Counted from the first letter of the stretch, positions 7,778-14,410 are shown. The stretch: DNA of 43,293 nucleotides from an uncultured Eubacteriales bacterium (GCA_900552105.1 URYH01000012.1:1-43293), one strand, 5' to 3'. The notes: generated by a model not told the origin, from the letters alone. Numbers and translations are program-made.

Positions 7778-8542
7778 ATGACATATTTTATTGACACAAA
7801 TGACGCAAGAAATCAAATTCTTATGTCGCTTTTGAATGAAAGAAATCAAATCACAGAAAAGTTTTCTTTTAAAACACTTGAAAAAATTGGCTTGGGTGAC
7901 GCATTAATTTTCTCGCCAGCAAAAAAATGGACTGACGAGGAAATTAATCTTCTTCCCAACAAAATATCATTATATTGTGGAAAAATATCTGAAAAACATC
8001 AAGAAATCATAAATAACAAAGAAATTGCTTATCACAATCTCATGAATGATGAAATTTTTACAACAAAAAATGCAAACATCACGGCTGAGGGAGTGTTGGC
8101 ACTAATTTTGGAACATTCGCCAAAGTCAATCTTTGAAAACAATGTTCTCATTATTGGGGCTGGGCGAATTGCAAAAGCAATGGCAATCATCTTGGGAAGG
8201 CTTGGAGTGAATTATGCAGTGGTCAGATTTAACAAAGATAAATTCCCAGAATGTTTTTCATTTTCAAAAACTTGCTATTTCGGAGAACAATTTTTGAACC
8301 ACTTGCACGAATATGATGTGATTATCAACACAATTCCAAAAACGATTTTTGATGAACAAAACTTTGGAAAAATCGCACGCGACACGATTTACATCGAAAC
8401 CGCGTCAACAAATTCCATTGACCCAGCTCTTGCCACACATTTTGAGTTTGTCCCCGCACCCGCTCTTCCTCAAAAATACGCAAAAGTCACAGCCGCAAAA
8501 TATCTATTAGAAAACATCACAGGAGAAAATAATTATGTTTAG
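7778..8542 (+). CDS. dpaA: Dipicolinate synthase subunit A
   Basis: DpaA (SpoVFA) and DpaB together oxidise the dihydrodipicolinate pathway intermediate to dipicolinate, the calcium-chelating molecule of the spore core. The 254-residue protein has a short N-terminal domain and then a NAD(P)-binding Rossmann motif, VLIIGAGRIAKAMAIILGRLG, at about residues 125-145. IINTIPKTIFD and a C-terminal PAPALPQKYA segment match this family (compare the PGLPGK-type end in Bacillus). It is about 40 residues shorter than the Bacillus protein. The start is set by GGAGG 4 nt before ATG 7778. It overlaps dpaB by 8 nt. Confidence 0.9.
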   Translation: MTYFIDTNDARNQILMSLLNERNQITEKFSFKTLEKIGLGDALIFSPAKKWTDEEINLLPNKISLYCGKISEKHQEIINNKEIAYHNLMNDEIFTTKNANITAEGVLALILEHSPKSIFENNVLIIGAGRIAKAMAIILGRLGVNYAVVRFNKDKFPECFSFSKTCYFGEQFLNHLHEYDVIINTIPKTIFDEQNFGKIARDTIYIETASTNSIDPALATHFEFVPAPALPQKYAKVTAAKYLLENITGENNYV

Positions 8543-9104
8543 GAATATCGGATTTGCAATAACCGGTTCATTTTGCACTCATGAAAAAATTTTGCCAGAA
8601 ATTCAAAACCTCGTTGACAAAGGATACAAAGTTATCCCAATTTTTTCTTTGTCAGTTTCAAACACCGACACGCGTTTTGGGACAGCAAAAGACTTTGAAG
8701 ACAAAGTGACAAAAATTACTGGGATTTCACCAATAAAAACAATGACAGATGCTGAACCTATTGGACCAAAAAATATGATTGATGTTTTGGTCGTTGCACC
8801 TTGCACTGGAAACACTTTGTCCAAACTTGCAAACGCCATTTCTGACACCCCAGTCACAATGGTTGCAAAATCACTCATGAGAAACAACAAACCAATCGTT
8901 CTTGGCATATCAACAAACGATGCACTCGGTTTTAATCTTGAAAACATTGCAAAATTATTGTCAGCAAAAAATGTTTTCTTTGTCCCTTTTGGTCAAGACG
9001 ACCCAACAAACAAACCAAAATCACTCATTTGCGATTGGTCAAAAATTGAGGACACTTTGGCTTACGCTGACAAATCAAAGCAAATTCAACCTTTGCTTTT
9101 ATAG
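8535..9104 (+). CDS. dpaB: Dipicolinate synthase subunit B (flavoprotein family)
   Basis: DpaB (SpoVFB) is the partner of DpaA in dipicolinate synthesis and belongs to the flavoprotein (UbiX/PAC-like) fold family. The 189-residue protein starts with the strand-loop GFAITGSFCTHEK. It carries VLVVAPCTGNTLSKLANAISD, which is the flavin/phosphate-binding loop region of the family, and ends with a DDPTNKPKS segment seen in SpoVFB proteins. AGGAG precedes the ATG, which lies inside the end of dpaA, so the subunits are translationally coupled. dapA follows after 8 nt. Confidence 0.93.
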   Translation: MFRNIGFAITGSFCTHEKILPEIQNLVDKGYKVIPIFSLSVSNTDTRFGTAKDFEDKVTKITGISPIKTMTDAEPIGPKNMIDVLVVAPCTGNTLSKLANAISDTPVTMVAKSLMRNNKPIVLGISTNDALGFNLENIAKLLSAKNVFFVPFGQDDPTNKPKSLICDWSKIEDTLAYADKSKQIQPLLL

Positions 9105-9112
9105 GAGATTAT

Positions 9113-10003
9113 ATGAAAAAAATGCTTTTTCGCGGTGTTGCAACCGCACTTGTCACACCTTTTTCTGATGACGGAACAAGAGTTGATTTTGAGGCCTTTA
9201 AAAAACTAATCGACAATCAAATTGAAAACGGCGTTTCCGCTCTTGTTTTCTTGGGCACAACGGGAGAACCAGCAACCATGTCACAAGACGAGTGTGACGA
9301 AGTGATTAAATTCGCGGTTGATTATGTCAACCACCGCGTGCCAGTGATTGCCGGAGCCGGCTCAAACAACACTTGTGTTGCGACCCAAAAAAGCAGGCGC
9401 TATGAAGAATTTGGCGTTGACGGACTGCTCCATGTCACGCCTTACTACAACAAATCAACACAAAGCGGACTTGTCGCCCACTTTACACAAATCGCAAACT
9501 CCACTCGTCTTCCAATCATTCTATATAACGTGCCAGGAAGAACGGGCGTCAACATTTTGCCCACAACGCTAAAAACATTGAGCAAAATTCCAAATATCGT
9601 TGCCGTCAAAGAAGCAAGCGGAAACATTGAGCAAATCACCGAAATAATCAGAATTTGCGGTGACGATTTGACAGTCTATTCTGGCGATGACGGGCTGACA
9701 TATTCAATTCTTGCTCTCGGCGGCGCGGGTGTTATTTCGGTCGCGTCAAATGTCGTTCCAAAACAAATGTCCGAACTTTGTTCGTCATACTTTTGTGAAG
9801 ACATAAAAAAAGCGAGAGAAATTCAATTTGAACTTCTCCCACTCATAAAAACTTTATTTGTTGAAGTCAACCCAATTCCCGCCAAGACTGCCCTTTCATA
9901 TCTCGGCATGATTGGTCCCGCTCTCCGTCTTCCACTGACACCGATGTCAGATGAAAACAAGCAAAAACTTATCAATGAACTTAATCGCGTTCTTTCAGTC
10001 TAA
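9113..10003 (+). CDS. dapA: 4-Hydroxy-tetrahydrodipicolinate synthase
   Basis: DapA condenses pyruvate with aspartate semialdehyde in the first step specific to lysine/diaminopimelate, and hence to dipicolinate. The 296-residue TIM barrel shows GTTGEPATMS (Thr49/Thr50), YYNKSTQSG (Tyr112), YNVPGRTG (Tyr138) and the Schiff-base lysine in VAVKEASGN (Lys166). An SD (AGGAG) precedes the ATG. It is the last gene of the dpaA-dpaB-dapA operon, so it is probably produced for sporulation as well as growth. In Bacillus subtilis the same five genes form one operon (spoVFA-spoVFB-asd-dapG-dapA). Here they are split into two divergent units. Confidence 0.97.
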   Translation: MKKMLFRGVATALVTPFSDDGTRVDFEAFKKLIDNQIENGVSALVFLGTTGEPATMSQDECDEVIKFAVDYVNHRVPVIAGAGSNNTCVATQKSRRYEEFGVDGLLHVTPYYNKSTQSGLVAHFTQIANSTRLPIILYNVPGRTGVNILPTTLKTLSKIPNIVAVKEASGNIEQITEIIRICGDDLTVYSGDDGLTYSILALGGAGVISVASNVVPKQMSELCSSYFCEDIKKAREIQFELLPLIKTLFVEVNPIPAKTALSYLGMIGPALRLPLTPMSDENKQKLINELNRVLSV

Positions 10004-10074
10004 TATTTCAACGTTTTCGTGTTGACCATTATCATGAAGGCGATGTTTTCATAATTCCTTTTGCCCTCAATCAA

Positions 10075-11199
10075 TTAAGCAACGTTAACAGCAAGTCCGT
10101 CCCAATAATCCGCTTTGATATATTCGGCATAATCTGATTTGAACTTCACACTAAATTCAACCTTGACTTTATCGGTTTCAATTTTTATGCTTCCGTTGAT
10201 TGAATCTGGCAAACTCTTCATCACTGCATCAAGTGCTGTTTTCAAAGTTGTCTTAACGGTTTCAAAAGTTGCTTTTACATTTTTGATTGCCGATTCTGCC
10301 GCTCTTTCCGCTGCGTCAAGATGCGTTTCAACAAGTTTTAGTGCTTGTTCTTTCTGTCTCAAAATTTCTTCTGTCGCACCATCAATTCTTGCTTGAAGCA
10401 ATTCTTGTTTTGCAGCAATAAATTCTTGCATTTTTTGTTGATATTCGCTTTTTGCCGACAAAAATGCATCGACAAACGATTTTTGCATTGAATCAATTTT
10501 TTGTGTTAGTTCGTTATAATATGCAATAATTTGGTCTTTGTTGAATATGTTTGAATTTTTGATTACCTCAATATATGCATCAAATTTTGCTTTTTCAATT
10601 GCTTGAGCGCGGAACTCATAATACATTTCTTTGAGTTTTTGTGTGTTGAGATCTTTTGTTTGGTCTCTCATTTCTTTGAGTTTTGCAATAATCTCATCGT
10701 TTTTGAGTGCTTTGATTTGTTCATCAGAAAGTTCTTTCATGCAACTTTCAAGCAAATTTTCAAGTTCTTCTCTGCTGATTTTTTCAAGGTTCACCGAAAC
10801 ATTGAGTCCTTCTTCACCGAGATAAACCTCCACGTTTGCCTTGACGCTGTTGAATAATTTTTCTGCTTGCTCTCCAGAAATTTCAACTTTGAGGTCGCCA
10901 ACTTCTGCAACAAAACCATTTTCGTTTGAGATTTTGACAAAAAGTTTTGCCGCCTCCTCTGCACTCATTCCTTCAAAACTTGCTTTTGCAATAATAAAGT
11001 TGCCTTCATCGTTCTTTGCCGAAACTGACACAACTTTGTTATTTTTGTCAAGAATAAATTCAACCTCTGGGTTGATTGACATATTCATGACCGTTGTTTG
11101 GTCGTCTTTTGTATTCTTGCAGCCAAACATCAAAACAGCAACACATATAAGCATAATCATCGCCACAACATAGCAAATAATTCTGTTTGTTCTACTCAT
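10075..11199 (-). CDS. Lipoprotein with RsgI-like domain and long helical region, 374 aa
   Basis: A signal peptide ends in MFGC (Cys27), a probable lipobox. Residues 38-95 or so contain MSINPEVEFILDKNNKVVSV and a following KNDEGN element. This strongly resembles the extracytoplasmic middle domain of RsgI-type anti-sigma factors, which reads D-x-NPS-x-E-x-x-x-N-x-x-G-x-V-x-x-V. The cytoplasmic anti-sigma part and a membrane-spanning topology are missing, so it is not a normal RsgI. Residues 130-330 are Glu/Lys/Gln-rich and predict long amphipathic helices. The start is fixed by GGAGG 5 nt before ATG 11199, and that ATG lies inside the 3' end of the radical SAM gene (8-nt overlap). It is therefore the third gene of the peptide operon. 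A role in sensing or export of the product is inference. Confidence 0.8.
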   Translation of the reverse strand: MSRTNRIICYVVAMIMLICVAVLMFGCKNTKDDQTTVMNMSINPEVEFILDKNNKVVSVSAKNDEGNFIIAKASFEGMSAEEAAKLFVKISNENGFVAEVGDLKVEISGEQAEKLFNSVKANVEVYLGEEGLNVSVNLEKISREELENLLESCMKELSDEQIKALKNDEIIAKLKEMRDQTKDLNTQKLKEMYYEFRAQAIEKAKFDAYIEVIKNSNIFNKDQIIAYYNELTQKIDSMQKSFVDAFLSAKSEYQQKMQEFIAAKQELLQARIDGATEEILRQKEQALKLVETHLDAAERAAESAIKNVKATFETVKTTLKTALDAVMKSLPDSINGSIKIETDKVKVEFSVKFKSDYAEYIKADYWDGLAVNVA

Positions 11200-12241
11200 A
11201 AAATCCTCCTTTTTCATATTTCATTTGTTCAAATTCTTTAAAATTAAAATTTGTCCAAAACGTCACGCATCCACCACCACATTTTTCATACTTATCGCAA
11301 GTTACACATTTTTCACTTGGTGGCGCACATAATTTATCATAAATTTTAACCACATCTTTTGATTCGTAAAAATTTAAAAGTTCTTTAGCGTTATTAAATT
11401 CTTTACCCAACGTCCCTAATTTCAATTGGTACATTGAATTGCAAGGAAAAACATCCATATTTGTTTCAAAAATTAATCCCCCTCTCCCTAGCAATTGACA
11501 TATAGATGATAGTTGATGACGTGCATCCATAAGCTTTATTAAATCAGAATCCCAACAACATAGCGGCAACGATTGCGATAAATTAAATTTTCCATGAGTT
11601 AAACTATGAAGTTTTGGATATATTGTTTTAAACTTTTTGGCGAGCAAATAAGGATTGTTGTGCTTTATATATTCCTCATTGCTTTCTCCACGCATATTAA
11701 AATCAAAACAAAATGATAGCGAAAATCTTTTAGCACCTGCTTGAATCGATTTTTCAATACCCTTCAAAAATGTATTAATGTTATCAAGTGTAATAACCAT
11801 TGAAATATTAAAATTTATATTTTTTCTTGATAATAATTTAATCGCTGACAAAGAATAATTAAACGAGTCCGCATTTGTTATTTCTTTAAAGCTTTCGCGA
11901 TCATGCCCTTTTAAGGAAATACTAATTTGACTTAAACCAGCATCAATCAATTGATCGACATATGTTTCATTGCAAAGTTTTATACCATTTGTAACTAGCG
12001 CAGTAGTCATATCATAGTTTTTAGCATACTTAATAATATCAATTAATCCATCATGCAATGTTGGCTCACCACCAATTAAAATGATCTTTTTTATTCTTAA
12101 ATCTTTGCAAATATCAATAGCTTTTTTTGCATCTGCTAAAGTCATATCTGCGCCAACATAATTGGTTTTTCTCGCATAACACCAACAACATCTTAAGTTA
12201 CAAGCCCTATTCACCGTCAGCCAGCATGTTTTAAAATTCAT
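11192..12241 (-). CDS. Radical SAM/SPASM enzyme, likely peptide maturase
   Basis: Radical SAM enzymes of this class crosslink or modify peptides through a 5'-deoxyadenosyl radical. The 349-residue protein has the 4Fe-4S motif CNLRCCWC (Cys14, Cys18 and Cys21 as CX3CX2C) and GGEP (57-60). The C-terminal cysteines resemble a SPASM/twitch domain with auxiliary clusters: Cys228, 229, 248, 267, 305, 312, 315, 321 and 325, ending in CVTCDKYEKCGGGC. It starts 25 nt after a Cys/Asp-repeat peptide gene and ends in an overlap with a lipoprotein gene, so it is probably the maturase of that peptide. AGAGG precedes the ATG. Leucine is encoded mostly by TTA, unlike the flanking genes, which suggests acquisition. 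It could instead act on an unlinked substrate. Confidence 0.93.
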   Translation of the reverse strand: MNFKTCWLTVNRACNLRCCWCYARKTNYVGADMTLADAKKAIDICKDLRIKKIILIGGEPTLHDGLIDIIKYAKNYDMTTALVTNGIKLCNETYVDQLIDAGLSQISISLKGHDRESFKEITNADSFNYSLSAIKLLSRKNINFNISMVITLDNINTFLKGIEKSIQAGAKRFSLSFCFDFNMRGESNEEYIKHNNPYLLAKKFKTIYPKLHSLTHGKFNLSQSLPLCCWDSDLIKLMDARHQLSSICQLLGRGGLIFETNMDVFPCNSMYQLKLGTLGKEFNNAKELLNFYESKDVVKIYDKLCAPPSEKCVTCDKYEKCGGGCVTFWTNFNFKEFEQMKYEKGGFYE

Positions 12242-12266
12242 ACAACCTCTTTAAGCAAAAAATTTT

Positions 12267-12497
12267 TCAATCGCAGTCGCAGTCACAATCGCAGTCACAA
12301 TCGCAGTCACAGTCATAATCACAAAAACAGTCGCAATGATCTCCAATACCACCATTACCACAATCATCTCCACAATGGCAATTACAATTACAAACAATGC
12401 TATTATTAGATGAGAAGCCCTTAAAAACAACATTTGACATATGGTCTAATTTATTTACAAAATGTAATGATTCATATAATTCATCTAAATTTGCCAT
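12267..12497 (-). CDS. Cys/Asp-repeat peptide, candidate RiPP precursor, 76 aa
   Basis: The first 35 residues are cysteine-free, start MANLDELYES and read as a leader. From Cys36 onward the peptide holds 15 cysteines: CNCNCHC (36-42), Cys46, Cys55, 57 and 59, then seven consecutive Cys-Asp repeats (63-76) running to the stop codon. A Gly-rich turn (GNGGIGD) separates the two Cys clusters. The gene has a consensus promoter, a perfect AGGAGG SD and a downstream radical SAM/SPASM gene in the same operon, which is the usual layout of a precursor and its maturase. Known radical SAM peptides join Cys sulfur to the carbon of a nearby residue, including Cys-to-Asp links in freyrasin-type ranthipeptides. 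Adjacent Cys-Asp pairs as acceptors are a plausible but untested variation. Metal binding, metallothionein-like, is the main alternative. Confidence 0.85.
   Translation of the reverse strand: MANLDELYESLHFVNKLDHMSNVVFKGFSSNNSIVCNCNCHCGDDCGNGGIGDHCDCFCDYDCDCDCDCDCDCDCD
12270..12311 (-). repeat. Hexanucleotide-like tandem repeat encoding (Cys-Asp)7
   Basis: Seven TGY-GAY units in tandem encode the peptide's C-terminus and differ only at third positions. The array stops exactly at the TGA codon. Repeat-number variation by slippage would lengthen or shorten the core in steps of two residues without a frameshift. Confidence 0.85.
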
Positions 12498-12516
12498 ACC
12501 AATACCTCCTTTTTAT

Positions 12517-12545
12517 ATTGTAATAAAATATTTTTATAATGTCAA
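12517..12545 (-). promoter_or_regulatory. Promoter of the peptide-radical SAM operon
   Basis: On the minus strand TTGACA (12540-12545), a 17-bp spacer and TACAAT (12517-12522) precede AGGAGG (12505-12510) and the ATG at 12497. It is a strong vegetative-type promoter with a short leader of about 14 nt. Confidence 0.85.
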
Positions 12546-12566
12546 CAGTTAAAACCCTCCTGACAT

Positions 12567-12595
12567 TTGACAAAAAATTAATAAAATGTTATTAT
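12567..12595 (+). promoter_or_regulatory. Promoter of tRNA-Ser
   Basis: TTGACA (12567-12572), a 17-bp spacer and TATTAT (12590-12595) end 10 nt before the mature tRNA 5' end. It is divergent from the peptide operon promoter, with about 20 bp between the two -35 boxes. Confidence 0.8.
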
Positions 12596-12605
12596 AAACT
12601 CGCTT

Positions 12606-12693
12606 GCAGAGATGTCAGAGTGGTCGAATGTGCCTGTCTCGAAAACAGGTGAACAGAAATGTTCCGGCGGTTCAAATCCGCCTCTCTGCGCCA
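12606..12693 (+). tRNA. tRNA-Ser, anticodon CGA
   Basis: The acceptor GCAGAGA (12606-12612) pairs with TCTCTGC (12683-12689), followed by discriminator G and an encoded CCA. The anticodon arm is CCTGT-CTCGAAA-ACAGG with anticodon CGA, reading UCG codons. A long variable arm (GAACA-GAAA-TGTTC) is typical of serine tRNAs. The T arm is GGCGG-TTCAAAT-CCGCC. Confidence 0.96.
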
Positions 12694-12758
12694 ACAAAAT
12701 GCCGTAAGGCATTTTTTTGTTAGAGGCGGATTCTCATACACTTGTTGTATGTTCCGCC
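12677..12758 (+). repeat. Repeat copy A: tRNA-Ser 3' end plus hairpins
   Basis: This roughly 81-bp unit starts inside the T arm of tRNA-Ser. It holds the acceptor 3' strand, CCA and a small terminator hairpin, then a palindrome in which AGAGGCGGA pairs with TCCGCCTCT just beyond, with ATACA/TGTAT nested inside. It is repeated almost exactly at 12812-12892, with one substitution and a 1-nt T-run difference. A third shorter copy of the 19-nt tRNA end lies at 12753-12771. Confidence 0.85.
12696..12718 (+). terminator. Terminator of tRNA-Ser
   Basis: AAAATGCC (12696-12703) pairs with GGCATTTT across a GTAA loop and runs into T7, immediately after the CCA end. Confidence 0.85.
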
Positions 12759-12811
12759 TCTCTGCGCCAACTTGCAGAGCAAGGATTCTCGTGCAAATGA
12801 ATTTTGCGCGT
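12759..12811 (+). other. tRNA-Ser-like remnant between the repeat copies
   Basis: Between the two 81-bp copies, a CTTGCAGAG string identical to the tRNA 5' border (12772-12780) is followed by unrelated sequence. It then meets the 12812-12830 copy of the tRNA 3' end. The result looks like a tRNA gene whose middle has been replaced: acceptor strands present, anticodon arm absent. It cannot fold as a functional tRNA. Confidence 0.5.
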
Positions 12812-12892
12812 TCCGCCTCTCTGCGCCAACAAAATGCCGTAAGGTATTTTTTGTTAGAGGCGGATTCTCATACACTTGTTGTATGTTCCGCC
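12812..12892 (+). repeat. Repeat copy B: tRNA-Ser 3' end plus hairpins
   Basis: Near-identical second copy of 12677-12758. It includes the CCA, a degraded terminator hairpin (AAGGTATT instead of AAGGCATT) and the AGAGGCGGA palindrome, but its outer right arm stops at TCCGCC without the following TCT. Confidence 0.85.
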
Positions 12893-12896
12893 ACAT

Positions 12897-12927
12897 AAAA
12901 AAACCTTTCTTGCGAAAGGTTTTTTTG
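12897..12927. terminator. Strong bidirectional terminator
   Basis: AAAAAAACCTTTC pairs with GAAAGGTTTTTTT across a TTGC loop. It serves the minus-strand gene ending at 12935 and insulates the tRNA repeats. Confidence 0.92.
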
Positions 12928-12934
12928 TTTTACA

Positions 12935-13657
12935 TCACGCCACAGATTTAAAGGCGGCTGCTTCCTTTTCCGAGATGGCATTGATTGAAACTGCTTTGCC
13001 CGGCTTGTTCACAATGAGTGTTCTATTCACCTCAACTCCAAGAGTGACTTCATGAAAATCAATTTTTCTCAAAATTCCACGATTGCTAACATCCATTTTC
13101 ACACCCGAGGATTCAATCTGTGCTCCATAATAGAAAGGTTTGAAACTAAATGTCACTTTTGAAGATTTGAAATTTTTGTCAAAATCTTCTTTTGCTATGG
13201 CATAATCATTTTGCAAAATCACATTTGCGATACGGCCATCCATCACTTCTGCAACTGCCAAATCCCAAGTCCTCTTGTATTGTGTCTTTTCTTCACCAGA
13301 TGTTTTATATATGGTTGCAACGTCTCCTGTTGCTTCACAATAATATGAACAATTTGTTGTTTTGTCGCCAACAATTTCTGTGACTTCAGCTGAAAAATAT
13401 CTTTTTTCGCCATCAAATTTAATCAAAACTTGGCTTGTTTGTTTTGTTTCTGTGGTTTTGTTTTCACTTTTGTAAGTAAAGTTGAAATTGCCATATCCAT
13501 GGACTTTTTTTATTGAATTGTTGAGAGTGGTTAAAAGTGTGTCCTTATCTGCTTTAAGAACACTCACCATCATTTTGTTGTTTGCAAGAAAGAAATATCC
13601 CGCACAACCACCAACAATAATAATCAAAACAATCAAAAATCTAAAAAACTTTTTCAT
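12935..13657 (-). CDS. Exported or lipid-anchored protein of unknown function, 240 aa
   Basis: A basic N-terminus and a hydrophobic helix end at VGGC (Cys18), which could be a lipobox or part of an uncleaved anchor. The rest is rich in beta-type alternation (about residues 55-200): KFDGEKRYFSAEV, then TFSFKPFYYGAQIES and VNRTLIVNKPG. This is the pattern of LolA/LppX-like lipoprotein folds, but I see no sequence signature. AGGAG precedes ATG 13657; the upstream in-frame GTG (13663) is too close to that SD. The gene stands alone between its terminator and the DUF2188 gene upstream, whose terminator separates them. Confidence 0.78.
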   Translation of the reverse strand: MKKFFRFLIVLIIIVGGCAGYFFLANNKMMVSVLKADKDTLLTTLNNSIKKVHGYGNFNFTYKSENKTTETKQTSQVLIKFDGEKRYFSAEVTEIVGDKTTNCSYYCEATGDVATIYKTSGEEKTQYKRTWDLAVAEVMDGRIANVILQNDYAIAKEDFDKNFKSSKVTFSFKPFYYGAQIESSGVKMDVSNRGILRKIDFHEVTLGVEVNRTLIVNKPGKAVSINAISEKEAAAFKSVA

Positions 13658-13695
13658 AAACACTCCTTGTTTTTGTGGAATTTTTTATTGCAAAA

Positions 13696-13716
13696 AAGTG
13701 ACCGATTGGGTCACTT
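13696..13716 (-). terminator. Terminator of the DUF2188 gene
   Basis: AAGTGACC pairs with GGTCACTT across GATTG. On the minus strand the hairpin is followed by T6, just after the stop at 13721. Confidence 0.88.
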
Positions 13717-13720
13717 CATG

Positions 13721-14410
13721 TTATTTCTTTTTTTGGAATTTTCCGTCTTTTTTATGGACGGTGAGACCCATGTCGTTTCTTTCAGAAAGGTCTTTTGCAT
13801 ATTCAAGTGCTTCAGCCTTTGTTGCAAAGCTTTTTATGACGCGTTTTGCACCATCTTTTCTGAGTTTCCAAAGTTTTTCTTCCTTGTCATAAACAACGCG
13901 GTAGTTGTGTGGTCCTTTTGACTTTTTTTCTTCGGTTGTTTCATCGGCTAATTTTTCGCCTTCTTCAACAACAGACTCTTCTGCTTTTTCTTCAACCTTT
14001 TTTGTTGTTTTTGTCACCGTGGCTTTCTTTGCAGCAGGTTTCTTTGTTTGTTTTTCTTCTTCAACTTTTTCCGCCTGTTCTTCTGCCTTTCCCTCGGTCA
14101 CAACTTCTGCTTTGGCAATCTCTTTTTTTGCAGTTGTTTTTTTGGTCGCAGATTTTTTTGCTGGTGCTTTTGCTGCCGCCTTTTCTTCAACTTGTTCTTC
14201 TTTTGTAATCTCTTTGCCAACTTCTTCTTTTTGTTCAACAACCGGTTCCGTGTTTTTCTTTGTCTCTTGGTTGTCTTCTTGTGAGCGAACAACATTAGTT
14301 TTGTTCTTGTTTGCTTTTTGCTTGTTCTTATAACTGATCGCAATAATTACAATCAAGAAAAAAGCAACAATGGCAATAACGACCCAACCATACTGTTTGA
14401 AAAAATCCAT
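13721..14410 (-). CDS. Membrane-anchored DUF2188-domain protein, 229 aa
   Basis: One hydrophobic helix at about residues 8-27 anchors the protein. A long low-complexity linker of Lys, Ala, Glu and Thr (KKPAAKKATVTKTTKK type) occupies about 35-160. The last 65 residues match DUF2188: NYRVVYDKEEKLWKLRKDG, then IKSFATKAEALEYAKDLSE and LTVHKKDGKFQKK. The domain is small and its biochemical role is unknown. I prefer the start at 14410, because GGAG lies 6 nt upstream; the ATG at 14422 has no SD. The linker resembles histone H1-like Lys/Ala repeats and may bind nucleic acid or wall polymers, but that is inference. Confidence 0.85.
   Translation of the reverse strand: MDFFKQYGWVVIAIVAFFLIVIIAISYKNKQKANKNKTNVVRSQEDNQETKKNTEPVVEQKEEVGKEITKEEQVEEKAAAKAPAKKSATKKTTAKKEIAKAEVVTEGKAEEQAEKVEEEKQTKKPAAKKATVTKTTKKVEEKAEESVVEEGEKLADETTEEKKSKGPHNYRVVYDKEEKLWKLRKDGAKRVIKSFATKAEALEYAKDLSERNDMGLTVHKKDGKFQKKK

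Noticed and set aside
12251..12433. Alternative frame reading MLFLRASHLIIALF through the Cys/Asp region
   Set aside because: It is a shifted frame of the repeat tract, gives a low-complexity Val/Ile/Thr/Ala run, and has no SD. The Cys-Asp frame has AGGAGG and a promoter.
12677..12892. CRISPR-like repeat array beside tRNA-Ser
   Set aside because: There are only two long copies, made of tRNA end plus terminator, with no set of unique spacers and no cas genes.
12659..12951. Open frames of 79 and 69 codons across the tRNA repeats
   Set aside because: They arise from duplicated tRNA 3' ends and hairpins, overlap the tRNA and have no SD.
13905..14333. Plus-strand open frames of Phe/Ser/Leu-rich sequence opposite the DUF2188 gene
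   Set aside because: They are reverse-strand shadows of the Lys/Ala/Glu-rich linker.
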